From NCBI RefSeq assembly GCF_042648405.1, contig NZ_JBHRXV010000006.1, forward strand, positions 62,001-126,000: 64,000 bases of DNA, given 5' to 3'. A program made the position numbers and the translations under genes. Shown in pieces: positions 35,020 through 43,002 of this stretch (the stretch's first letter is position 1; the number at the start of each line of letters is the position of its first letter). A model generated the notes under the pieces. The model was not told the origin of the DNA, did no database searches, and was given only the letters and a program-made list of their open reading frames with translations. The DNA is from Sphingoaurantiacus capsulatus (GTDB lineage Bacteria > Pseudomonadota > Alphaproteobacteria > Sphingomonadales > Sphingomonadaceae).

Positions 35020-35628
35020 TTAGGCGCTCGGATGCCGGGTCGCGATGAAGGACGGGCGCTTCGACCAGCGGTCGTAGATTTCAGCCAGCGCCGGGCGGCC
35101 GCCCCGCCAACCCAGGTTCTTGTGGCGGAATTCGAGGTAGCCGATGGCGACCGCCGTCAGCAGTTCGGCATAGGGGCGGTAGGCGGGCAGCGCGGCGATG
35201 CGGTCGGGCAGCGCGTCGAGCGCGCGTTCGATCTGCGCCTTCCAGCGGCCTTGCCAAAAGATCGAGCGTTCGCCGGGCTGGCGGAGCTGTTCCAGCCGCC
35301 ACGCCACCGCGGCGTCGAGGATGGCGTCGCAATGCGCGGCGAGCGTCATCGCCGGCCAGCGCTGCGGGTCGGCGGGCTGCGGGTAGAGGTCGGTCGGCGG
35401 GACGAGGCTCGCCAGATAGGCGAAGATCACCCGGCTGTCGTGGATATTCATGCCGTCGTCAGTGACGAGCGCCGGAATCTTCGACACCGGATTGACCGCC
35501 ACCAGCGCCTCGGGATCCTCGGTCGGATCAACGGGTACTTCGTCGAGCTGCGCCTCCAGCCCCAGCTCCAGGCCGAAAACCCGCACCTTCCGCGCATAGG
35601 GCGACGTGTGCGACATGTAGAGCTGCAT
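35020..35628 (-). CDS. Glutathione S-transferase family protein
   Basis: A 202-residue protein with a thioredoxin-fold N-terminus (LYMSHTSPYARKVRV, then NPVSKIPALVTDDGMNIHDSRVI, where the Pro and the DSR take part in glutathione binding) and an all-helical C-terminal domain. The start codon (ATG, complement of 35626-35628) has GGGGGA upstream. It overlaps by 2 nt, head to head, with the start codon of the CoA transferase. It probably conjugates or reduces small electrophiles with glutathione. Confidence 0.9.
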   Translation of the reverse strand: MQLYMSHTSPYARKVRVFGLELGLEAQLDEVPVDPTEDPEALVAVNPVSKIPALVTDDGMNIHDSRVIFAYLASLVPPTDLYPQPADPQRWPAMTLAAHCDAILDAAVAWRLEQLRQPGERSIFWQGRWKAQIERALDALPDRIAALPAYRPYAELLTAVAIGYLEFRHKNLGWRGGRPALAEIYDRWSKRPSFIATRHPSA

Positions 35629-36823
35629 GAGCGATTCCCCCGAAAATTCAGATGCCCGTGGTAGCGAGGCAAAGCCTGCGGGTCCACTTTCCGATCTGCT
35701 GATCGTCGACCTGTCGCGCGTGCTCGCCGGGCCGTACGCGACGATGGTGCTCGCCGACCTCGGCGCGCGGGTCATCAAGGTCGAGCAGCCGGGCAAGGGC
35801 GACGACAGCCGCCACATCGGCCCGTTCAATGCCGCCGGCCAGTCGGCCTATTTCAGCTCGATCAACCGCGGCAAGCAATCGATCGCGCTCGACCTGAAGG
35901 ATGCCGCGCACCGGGAGACGTTCGAGGCGCTGCTCGCGAAGGCCGACGTGGTCGTCGAGAATTACCGGCCGGGGGTGATGGAGAAGCTCGGCTATGGCTG
36001 GGCGGCGCTTCATGCGCGCTTTCCGCGGCTGATCTACGCCGCCGCCTCGGGCTTCGGGCATACCGGGCCCGACCGCGACAAGGCCGCCTATGACATGGTG
36101 GTGCAGGCGATGGGCGGGATCATGTCGATCACCGGCCATCCCGGCGGGCCGCCGACGCGGGTCGGCACCTCGGTCGGCGACATCACCGCCGGGCTGTTCA
36201 CCGTGATCGGCATCCTGTCGGCGGTCCACCACCGCGCGGCGACCGGCGAGGGGATGTTCGTCGACGTGGCGATGCTCGACGGGCAGATCGCCATCCTCGA
36301 GAACGCCATCGCGCGCTATGCGGTGACCGGGGTGGCGCCGGGGCCGCTCGGCGCGCGGCATCCGTCGATCACGCCCTTCGCCGCCTATGCCTGCGCCGAC
36401 GGGCATGTGGTGATCGCGGCCGGCAACGACGCGCTGTGGGGCAAACTCTGCGACGCGATCTGCGCGCCCGAATTGAAGGACGATCCACGCTTTGCGACCA
36501 ATGCCACGCGCACCGACCATGCCGAGGAGGTGGCGGCGGTGATCGAGGCGCGGCTGGCGGGGCTGACGGCGGGCGAGGCGCTGGCGCTGTGCGAGGCGGC
36601 GGGCATCCCGAGCGGGCCGCTGCAGGATACCGAGCAGGCGCTCAACCACCGGCAGGTGCGGGCGCGCAACATGGTCATCCAGACCGGCTTTCCCGACGGC
36701 GCGCCGCTGACCGCCGCGGGCAACCCGGTGAAGCTGTCCGCCTATCCCGACCCGACGACCCGGCCGAAGGCGCCGCGGCTCGACGAGCATCGCGACGCCA
36801 TATTGAAGGAACTGGGCCTGTGA
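35627..36823 (+). CDS. CaiB/BaiF (class III) CoA-transferase
   Basis: A 398-residue protein of the formyl-CoA/carnitine CoA-transferase family: IVDLSRVLAGPYATM, ADLGARVIKVE, FSSINRGKQSIALDLK, the Asp nucleophile region TSVGDITAG and the C-terminal PSGPLQDTEQAL. Such enzymes move CoA between carboxylic acids. The ATG at 35627 gives about 18 poorly conserved residues before GPLSDLLIVDLSR, so a later start cannot be excluded, although no good ATG or GTG follows. The stop overlaps the hisN-like gene (GTGA). Confidence 0.92.
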   Translation: MSDSPENSDARGSEAKPAGPLSDLLIVDLSRVLAGPYATMVLADLGARVIKVEQPGKGDDSRHIGPFNAAGQSAYFSSINRGKQSIALDLKDAAHRETFEALLAKADVVVENYRPGVMEKLGYGWAALHARFPRLIYAAASGFGHTGPDRDKAAYDMVVQAMGGIMSITGHPGGPPTRVGTSVGDITAGLFTVIGILSAVHHRAATGEGMFVDVAMLDGQIAILENAIARYAVTGVAPGPLGARHPSITPFAAYACADGHVVIAAGNDALWGKLCDAICAPELKDDPRFATNATRTDHAEEVAAVIEARLAGLTAGEALALCEAAGIPSGPLQDTEQALNHRQVRARNMVIQTGFPDGAPLTAAGNPVKLSAYPDPTTRPKAPRLDEHRDAILKELGL

Positions 36824-37590
36824 TCGACGCGGACATCCTCATCCTCGCCGAGCGGCTGGCCGATGCGGCGGGCGCCGCCGTCCGCCCCTATTTCCGCCAG
36901 CCCTTCGACATCGAGACCAAGGGCGACCTGTCCCCCGTCACCGCCGCCGACCGCGCCGCCGAGACGGCGATGCGCGCGATCATCGAGGCGGAGCGCCCAC
37001 AGGACGGCATCATCGGCGAGGAGTTCGGGCGGGTGCGCGAGGATGCTCGCTACGTCTGGGTGTTCGACCCGATCGACGGGACGCGCGCGTTCATCACCGG
37101 CCGGCCATTGTTCGGCACGCTGATCGCGCTGCTCGACGACGGCAAGCCGGTGCTCGGCGTCATCGACCAACCGATCATCGGCGACCGCTGGGTCGGCGCC
37201 GAGGGGCGGCCGACGTTGCTCAACGGCCTGCCGGTGCGGACGCGCGCCTGTGCGAGCCTTGCCGAGGCGCGGGTGGGCACCACCTCGCCGCAGGCGTTCG
37301 GCGAGGCGCCGTTCGCGGCGTTCGAGCGGCTACGGCCGCACGTGTGCGACGTGATCTACGGCGGCGACTGCTACAACTACGGCGTGCTGGCCGCGGGGCA
37401 TCTCGACCTCGTCGTCGAGTCCGGGCTGCAACTCTACGATTTCGCGGCGCTGGTGCCGGTGATCGAGGGCGCGGGCGGCAGGATGGTCGACTGGCAGGGC
37501 CGTCCGCTCGACCGCCGCAGCGACGGCAGCGTCGTCGCGGCGGGCGACGCCGAGCTGATCCCGGCGGCGCTGAAGCTGCTGAACGGCTAG
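36820..37590 (+). CDS. hisN: Inositol monophosphatase family, histidinol-phosphatase-like
   Basis: A 256-residue Mg-dependent phosphatase: metal-binding GEEFG, DPIDGTRAFITGRP and C-terminal SGLQLYDFAALVPVIEGAGG. The DCYNYGVLAAGHLDLVVE and YDFAAL version is typical of the HisN type of histidinol-phosphatase rather than of inositol phosphatase. It would convert histidinol phosphate to histidinol in histidine synthesis. GTG start overlapping the CoA-transferase stop as GTGA, so co-translated despite unrelated pathways. It ends 1 nt before the convergent asmA-like stop. Confidence 0.85.
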   Translation: MIDADILILAERLADAAGAAVRPYFRQPFDIETKGDLSPVTAADRAAETAMRAIIEAERPQDGIIGEEFGRVREDARYVWVFDPIDGTRAFITGRPLFGTLIALLDDGKPVLGVIDQPIIGDRWVGAEGRPTLLNGLPVRTRACASLAEARVGTTSPQAFGEAPFAAFERLRPHVCDVIYGGDCYNYGVLAAGHLDLVVESGLQLYDFAALVPVIEGAGGRMVDWQGRPLDRRSDGSVVAAGDAELIPAALKLLNG

Positions 37591-37591
37591 C

Positions 37592-39760
37592 CTATTTCTT
37601 CGCCGCCTCGCGGGCCTTCTCGGCGCGCTCCTCGGCGTCCTTCTTCGCCTTCTTCGCGGCCTTCTCCTGGGCCTCGGCGCGCTCCTCGGCCATCTTCTCG
37701 GCTTCCTTCTGCGCGTCGGTCTTCTTGCCCTCGGCGGCCTTGTCGGCGGCGCGCACCGCCGGGGTGCGGGCACCGGCGAGGATCGGCCCGCAGTTGGTGT
37801 CCTTTTCCTCGCCGACATCGACGAAGGCGACGATGGCCGCGATCGGCGCCGCCACCGCACCGAGCGCCACGCCGGCGACGCCGCGCTTGATGAGCTCGGG
37901 CGAGATGATGTTGATCTTCGGCGCGGCGAAATAGCCGCCGACGCCGATCGGCGACTGGCCGGAGAACAGGCTGAACTTCTTCGAATCCGCCTCGATCGAC
38001 AGGTCGAGCGATTCCTGGGCGAAGTTGAAGCTGCCATTGCCGCGAATCACCGACCGCTGCGTGTCGATGAAGATCGGATCGGCCGCCGCGTTGCCCTTGG
38101 TGACGGTAAAGGCCAGCAGGCCGCAGCGGATCTCGGTCGGGTCCTTCAACTGCTTGGCCAGCGCCTTGGTGACGTACTGGAAGATGTCGAGCTCGACGAG
38201 CTCGGTATTGCGGATCCAGAACGTGCCTTCCGGCAGGATCATCGCGATACGGCCCGTCGAGCTGCCGAGCGACTCACGCACGGTATCGCCATAGCCGCGC
38301 AGCTGGACGCGGCCCTTCACGGTGCCGGTGGTGCCCGAATCCTCGATGTCGAAGCCCTGCAGCAGGCGGCCGAGGCGCACCGGCGTCAGGCGGATGTCAT
38401 AGTCGGTGATAACCGGCGACTTGCGCGCGTTGAGATCGATATCGCCGGTGAGGCGGCCGCCGGCAATGTCGAAAGCCACCGGCTTCAGGGTCAGCAGCTT
38501 CTTGTCGAGGCCGAGGTCGATCTCGAGATTGCTGATCGGGATGGTGCCGGTGCGGACGGCCTTCGCCTTGAAGCGGACCTTGGCATCGAACCGGCCGAGG
38601 CTTTCGGACGCGAGCGGCGCATCGGGCAGCACGCGCGGGCGGCCGCCTTCCTGCGTGATCGCGCCCTTGCCGCCCATCGCATCGAGGCGATCCGGCGAAT
38701 AGCCGATCCACGGCCCGGCATCGAGAATGTCGAGGCTGTTGCTGTTGAGGTCGGCGTCGATGAACAGCCGCTCGTCGGCGTTCATCTTGATGGTCATGCG
38801 GCCATGCAGATCGGAATCGCCGAAGCGGCCGTTGATCTGCGTGAAGCGCCATTCGTCGCCGACCGGCGTGACTTTTGAGGTGACGCGAAACTTGCGGGTA
38901 TCGGGGATGACGACGCCGAGCAGCGAGAAGGGCGTGTTGAGGTTGCCGCCCTGCGCGGTCAGGTCGAGCTTGGCGTTCTCCAGCACCGTCGCGCCCGGCA
39001 GGGTGCCGACGACGTCGATGCGGCTGTCGCCGACGTTGACGGTGAGGTTGAGCTTGTTGGCGCCGCCGGCGAGCGTCTCGTTGGGCGAGGTCAGCGCGCC
39101 GCTCGTCGTGAAGCGGGCGCCGTGCGAGGTGCCACCGCCTTTGAACGGGATACGCGGCTGCAACACGCTCTTTGCCGCCGCCACGTCGCCGACCGCGATG
39201 TTGGCGTCGAGCGCCAGCGGCCGGTCGATATAGTGGATGCGCGTGCCGGTGATCGCGGCGCGGACGATGTCGGGCAGCTCGAACGGCTCGTTGCTGTCCG
39301 ACCGGAAGGTCCAGGTGTTGCGCGTCTCCTGCCGCTCCAGCCCGATCTCGGCGCCCTGCAGGTCGAGATAGTTGAAGCGCCGCTGGCCGAAGATCAGCCG
39401 CCAGATGTTGAGCTGCAGCGCGACGCGGTCGGCGTCGAACAGCTGCTTGTCCTTCGCCCACGCCGGGTTCGACACCGTGATGTCCTCGGCGAGGAACTGG
39501 ATGTGGAAGGGGTTCAGGTAGAGGTTGAAGTCGCCGCCGACGCGCACCTGCCGCTCGGTATAGTCCGAGGCGATGCTGACGAACGTGTCCTTCAGGAAGC
39601 GGCCCTTGGTAATGTAGAGCACCAGCCAGGCAATGAAGATCGCCAGCAGGATGCCGAGCAGCAGCTTTACCGGCCAAGTAAGGCTTTCCCGCCAGTCGCG
39701 CTTTTCGCGGGGCGGCGGGGGCGGCGTCTCAGCCGGAACGGTCGTCGGGTCGCTTGCCAT
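37592..39760 (-). CDS. AsmA family protein
   Basis: A 722-residue protein with an N-terminal Pro-rich cytoplasmic stretch, one membrane anchor (WPVKLLLGILLAIFIAWLVLYI), a long beta-rich AsmA/TamB-like periplasmic region (DFNLYLNPFHIQFLAEDI, LDLQGAEIGLERQ, GRFGDSDLHGRMTIKM, GSFNFAQESLDLSIEAD) and a C-terminal Lys/Ala/Glu-rich tail predicted as coiled coil. AsmA-like proteins are thought to bridge lipid transport to the outer membrane. A near-perfect EcfG-like element sits only 9 nt before the ATG and no ribosome site is visible, so the transcript could be leaderless. Confidence 0.88.
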   Translation of the reverse strand: MASDPTTVPAETPPPPPREKRDWRESLTWPVKLLLGILLAIFIAWLVLYITKGRFLKDTFVSIASDYTERQVRVGGDFNLYLNPFHIQFLAEDITVSNPAWAKDKQLFDADRVALQLNIWRLIFGQRRFNYLDLQGAEIGLERQETRNTWTFRSDSNEPFELPDIVRAAITGTRIHYIDRPLALDANIAVGDVAAAKSVLQPRIPFKGGGTSHGARFTTSGALTSPNETLAGGANKLNLTVNVGDSRIDVVGTLPGATVLENAKLDLTAQGGNLNTPFSLLGVVIPDTRKFRVTSKVTPVGDEWRFTQINGRFGDSDLHGRMTIKMNADERLFIDADLNSNSLDILDAGPWIGYSPDRLDAMGGKGAITQEGGRPRVLPDAPLASESLGRFDAKVRFKAKAVRTGTIPISNLEIDLGLDKKLLTLKPVAFDIAGGRLTGDIDLNARKSPVITDYDIRLTPVRLGRLLQGFDIEDSGTTGTVKGRVQLRGYGDTVRESLGSSTGRIAMILPEGTFWIRNTELVELDIFQYVTKALAKQLKDPTEIRCGLLAFTVTKGNAAADPIFIDTQRSVIRGNGSFNFAQESLDLSIEADSKKFSLFSGQSPIGVGGYFAAPKINIISPELIKRGVAGVALGAVAAPIAAIVAFVDVGEEKDTNCGPILAGARTPAVRAADKAAEGKKTDAQKEAEKMAEERAEAQEKAAKKAKKDAEERAEKAREAAKK

Positions 39761-39769
39761 TCGGGTAGG

Positions 39770-39795
39770 AACGGCAACGACATGGTTGCTGTTCC
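39770..39795 (-). promoter_or_regulatory. Candidate EcfG promoter or inverted repeat before the asmA-like gene
   Basis: On the minus strand GGAAC-N17-CGTT matches the full general stress consensus, with the start ATG 9 nt downstream. The same bases form an inverted repeat (39768-39778 with 39785-39795, 10 of 11 matched) and so could instead be an operator or hairpin. Confidence 0.4.
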
Positions 39796-39807
39796 CCCCC
39801 GTCTGAC

Positions 39808-40497
39808 TCAGGTCGCGTCGTGGAAGATGATCCCGAGCGTGTGGCGAGTGCCTGAGCGCAGCTTGCTGACCCCGTGGCGGAGCGCCACTCGGTAAGTGCC
39901 GCGCGTACCCTGTACCGGCCGCTGGTTGACCGCGAAGATCACTGCCTGGCCTTGGGTGAGCGGCACCACGTCGGCGCGCGACTGCATGCGCGGGCGCTGC
40001 TCGGTCAGCACGAACTCGCCGCCTTCGAAGTCTTCGCCGGGCCGCGACAGCAGGATGGCCGCCTGCAGCGGGAAGACATGCTCGCCGTAGAGGTCCTGAT
40101 GCAGGCAATTATAGTCGCCGGGGCCGTAGCGTAGGAGAAGCGGCGTCGGGCGAAGCTGCCCGGCGGCGTGGCAGCGATCGAGGAACTCGGCGTGCGTATC
40201 GGGGAAGCGCACGCCGATCCCCATCGCGGCGTTCCAGCGGTTGGCGATCAGCGCGAGGCGCGGATAGAGCGCGGTGCGCAGCCGCTGGATCAGGTCGGGC
40301 AGCGGATAGGCGAAATATTTATACTCGCCGCGCCCGAAGCCGTGCCGCGCCATCACCACCCGCGAGCGGAAGCGGTCGTCGCCGTCGTACATTGCGACGA
40401 CCGCCTCGCAGGTCTCAGGCGTCAGCAGCGGCCCGGTCAGCGCATGGCCCTGCGCATCGAGGTCGCCCTCGATGCGCGCCCAATCGAGGGCCGTCAC
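39808..40497 (-). CDS. 2-oxoglutarate/Fe(II)-dependent oxygenase
   Basis: 229 residues with the double-stranded beta-helix iron site: HxD in NCLHQDLYGE, the distal His region in YRVALRHGVSKLR, and an Arg that would bind 2-oxoglutarate. It starts at GTG 40497, overlapping the ada stop as GTGA. This 2OG oxygenase family is often found beside ada in proteobacteria; its substrate is not established, and damaged nucleic acid or protein repair is only suggested by that linkage. Confidence 0.82.
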   Translation of the reverse strand: MTALDWARIEGDLDAQGHALTGPLLTPETCEAVVAMYDGDDRFRSRVVMARHGFGRGEYKYFAYPLPDLIQRLRTALYPRLALIANRWNAAMGIGVRFPDTHAEFLDRCHAAGQLRPTPLLLRYGPGDYNCLHQDLYGEHVFPLQAAILLSRPGEDFEGGEFVLTEQRPRMQSRADVVPLTQGQAVIFAVNQRPVQGTRGTYRVALRHGVSKLRSGTRHTLGIIFHDAT

Positions 40498-41558
40498 GCC
40501 GCCGCCCGCTCGCGGCTCAGCAATTCGCGCTTGCGCTCGACGCCCCAACGATAGCCGGAGAGGTCGCCGTCCGAGCGCACCACGCGGTGGCAGGGGATGG
40601 CGATGGCGAGCGAGTTGGCGCCGCAGGCCTGCGCCACCGCGCGCACCGCCGCCGGGCGGCCGATCGCCAGTGCGATCTCGGCATAGCTGGCGGTACGACC
40701 GGCGGGGATGCGGCGGAGCGCTTCCCACACCTGCTGCTGGAAGGCGGTGCCGCGAACGTCGAGCGGCAGCGACAGGCCGGCGCCCGGCGCGTCGATCAGG
40801 CCGACCACTTGCGCGACGGTCTTTTCGAAGTCGGCGTCGCCGCCAACCAGCTCGGCCGCGCCGAAGCGGTCCTGCAGGTCGCGGACCAGCGTATCGGGGT
40901 CGTCGCCGAGCAGGATCGAGCAGACGCCCTTGTCGGTGGCGGCGACCAAGACGGTGCCCAATGAGCAGTCGCCGACCGCGAAGCGGATCGCCATGCCGCG
41001 CCCGCCGTCGCGATAGGCGCTCGGCCGCATGCCGAGCCGCGATGCCGAATCGGCGTAGAAGCGGCTGTTGGCGTTGTAGCCCGCGTCGTAGATGGCGGCG
41101 GTGACCGACGAACCGGCGGCCAGCGCCTCCTGCACCCGCTCGGTGCGGAGCGCCGCGGCATAGCCCTTGGGCGTCACGCCGGTGACCGTCTTGAAGCTGC
41201 GGTGGAAGTGGAAGCGGCTCATGCCCGCCGCCGCCGCCAGCGTATCGAGATCGGGCAGCTCCTCCGCTGCCTCGATCAGCCGGCAGGCCTTGGCGATGGC
41301 ATCAGCGCGCGCCTGCGCGGGGGCGACGCCGTCAGGACGGCAGCGCTTGCAGGCACGGAAGCCCGCCGCCTCTGCCGCTGCCGGATCGGCATGGAAGGCG
41401 ACATTCTCGCGCCGCGCCGGGCGGGCGGCGCAGGACGGACGGCAATAGACGCCCGTGGTTTTCACCGAATAGAAGAACTGGCCGTCGGCGGCCGCGTCGC
41501 GGCGCTGCACCGCCGCCCAGCGGGCGGCTTCATCGGCAAAGATCGGCTGGGTCGCCAT
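40494..41558 (-). CDS. ada: Bifunctional Ada: methylphosphotriester/O6-methylguanine methyltransferase and activator
   Basis: A full-length 354-residue Ada. The N-terminal zinc domain has Cys39, Cys43, Cys70 and Cys73 (GVYCRPSC and ACKRC); Cys39 would take methyl groups from phosphotriesters and turn the protein into an activator. An AraC-type helix-turn-helix follows (SRFHFHRSFKTVTGVTPKGY), then the MGMT domain with PCHR (Cys323). Co-translated with the 2OG oxygenase. It should induce itself upon alkylation. Confidence 0.96.
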   Translation of the reverse strand: MATQPIFADEAARWAAVQRRDAAADGQFFYSVKTTGVYCRPSCAARPARRENVAFHADPAAAEAAGFRACKRCRPDGVAPAQARADAIAKACRLIEAAEELPDLDTLAAAAGMSRFHFHRSFKTVTGVTPKGYAAALRTERVQEALAAGSSVTAAIYDAGYNANSRFYADSASRLGMRPSAYRDGGRGMAIRFAVGDCSLGTVLVAATDKGVCSILLGDDPDTLVRDLQDRFGAAELVGGDADFEKTVAQVVGLIDAPGAGLSLPLDVRGTAFQQQVWEALRRIPAGRTASYAEIALAIGRPAAVRAVAQACGANSLAIAIPCHRVVRSDGDLSGYRWGVERKRELLSRERAAA

Positions 41559-41686
41559 GGCGGGTCTCCTTGTCCACATGCTGTTGTTCAGCGATGGGTT
41601 CAAGCTAGGCCTGGGCGGGACGCGGCGAACTCCGCTCCTTGCTCGGTAATTCGCAGAGCGCGGAAACCGCGCAGCCCATACAAGAA

Positions 41687-42148
41687 GTGCCCGTCATAGG
41701 AGCAAATAACTTGCGGCATCAGCTCACCGGCAACGCGGGTCTCTACCATGTAGCGAGGGAGCTATCTCGTCGAGGCTGGCATGTCATGCCAACCGTCCGC
41801 AATGCGAGAGGCGCCGATCTGTACGCCGCCAGCGATGACGAAACACGGCTCCTGCCGATCCAATCAAAGGCGCTATCGAAGAAGGTGCCGGTGCCGCTTG
41901 GCGGATCGCTAGATAATCTCCGCTCGCCGTGGTGGGTCATCACGATCAATGCAAACACCGCTTCGCCGACGTGCTTTGTGCTCACACTAAGCGAGGTAAA
42001 GGCTGCCGCGCATCGGGGTGTTAGTCCAAGTACGGGAACGGCATCCTATTGGCTGCCGCCCAAGTCCTACGCACTGCCGCTCTACGAAGAGGCGTGGGAC
42101 CGGCTGGGCAGCCCGACCAATCTTATCGAGGCGCCAACTTCAAAATGA
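41687..42148 (+). CDS. Orphan PD-(D/E)XK nuclease-like protein
   Basis: 153 residues from GTG 41687 (a TTG at 41639 would add 16; a short hairpin GCGCGG-AAA-CCGCGC lies between them). The core NNLRHQLTGNAGLYHVARELSRRGWHVMPT is followed by RGADLYAASDDETRLLPIQSKA, the D-then-QxK arrangement of the PD-(D/E)XK nuclease fold, and a C-terminal FVLTLSEVKAAAHRG. The family is known as scattered hypothetical proteins; no nuclease activity has been shown for it to my knowledge. GC is low (31 of 60 in 41941-42000), suggesting transfer. No methylase, helicase or toxin partner is adjacent. Confidence 0.6.
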   Translation: MPVIGANNLRHQLTGNAGLYHVARELSRRGWHVMPTVRNARGADLYAASDDETRLLPIQSKALSKKVPVPLGGSLDNLRSPWWVITINANTASPTCFVLTLSEVKAAAHRGVSPSTGTASYWLPPKSYALPLYEEAWDRLGSPTNLIEAPTSK

Positions 42149-42278
42149 GACACCACTAAGCGGGCGACTCAGTTGCCTTTTGAAGCGGTCGTAGCTATAC
42201 GCCCCGCTCCGATCGAGGGATCGCCCGGCCAGTGTGGGCTGCCGTGGCGATCTGCAATCGCTCTCAAGGAGACCGAAA

Positions 42279-42482
42279 ATGCCCAAGCTCAAGACGAAGA
42301 GCGGCGTGAAGAAGCGCTTCAAGCTCACCGCCACCGGCAAGATCAAGCACGGTGTGGCGGGCAAGCGCCACCGCCTTATCAGCCACAATAGCAAGTACAT
42401 CCGCACCAACCGCGGCACGACCGTGCTCGCCGAGGCCGACACCGCGCGTGTCAAGGCCTGGGCGCCCTACGGCCTGAAGTAA
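42279..42482 (+). CDS. rpmI: 50S ribosomal protein L35 (bL35)
   Basis: 67 residues, MPKLKTKSGVKKRF at the start and GKRHRLISHNSKYIRTNRGTT in the middle: canonical L35, a basic 50S protein. AAGGAG precedes the ATG. First gene of rpmI-rplT-pheS-pheT; infC is not directly upstream in this window. Confidence 0.98.
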   Translation: MPKLKTKSGVKKRFKLTATGKIKHGVAGKRHRLISHNSKYIRTNRGTTVLAEADTARVKAWAPYGLK

Positions 42483-42494
42483 GGAGACCCCGAC

Positions 42495-42860
42495 ATGGCA
42501 CGCGTCAAGCGCGGTGTAACCGCACGCGCCCGTCACAAGCGGGTCCTTGAGCAGGCGAAGGGCTATTTCGGCCGTCGCAAGAACACGATTCGCATCGCTC
42601 GCCAGGCTGTCGAGAAGGCGGGCCAGTACGCCTACCGCGACCGCAAGGTGAAGAAGCGGAACTTCCGCGCGCTGTGGATTCAGCGCATCAACGCCGCCGC
42701 GCGTGAGCAGGGCCTGACCTATGGCGTGTTCATGCACGGGCTGAAGCTTGCCGGCGTCGAGCTGGACCGCAAGGTCCTCGCCGACCTCGCCGTGCACGAG
42801 CCGGAGGCGTTTAAGGCCATTGCCGCGCAGGCGCAGACCGCGCTCGGCCAGGCCGCCTAA
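42495..42860 (+). CDS. rplT: 50S ribosomal protein L20 (bL20)
   Basis: 121 residues, starting MARVKRGVTARARHKRVL and containing AKGYFGRRKNTIRIARQAVEKA: canonical L20, which assembles early on 23S rRNA and in some bacteria autoregulates its operon. It lies 12 nt after rpmI. A strong hairpin follows its stop and may separate it from pheS or attenuate readthrough. Confidence 0.98.
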   Translation: MARVKRGVTARARHKRVLEQAKGYFGRRKNTIRIARQAVEKAGQYAYRDRKVKKRNFRALWIQRINAAAREQGLTYGVFMHGLKLAGVELDRKVLADLAVHEPEAFKAIAAQAQTALGQAA

Positions 42861-42880
42861 ACACCTACAGGCGATTGGAA

Positions 42881-42916
42881 CGAGGGCGCGGGCTGCTTCG
42901 GCGGCTCGCGCCCTCG
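42881..42916 (+). terminator. Hairpin between rplT and pheS
   Basis: CGAGGGCGCG (42881-42890) pairs with CGCGCCCTCG (42907-42916), followed by TCGTTT. It lies 20 nt after the rplT stop. It is either the terminator of the ribosomal genes or an attenuator ahead of pheST. No Phe-rich leader peptide is visible upstream. Confidence 0.65.
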
Positions 42917-43002
42917 TCGTTTCGGCGCATAGTGTACGCAACACGCACAGCGTTGGTTGCCAGATGCCCCAAGAGGCACTGGACCTAAAAGGGGAACGTC
43001 GA

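Noticed and set aside
42861..43002. pheST leader-peptide attenuator
   Set aside because: A hairpin exists, but no short frame with clustered Phe codons precedes it, so classical attenuation is unsupported.
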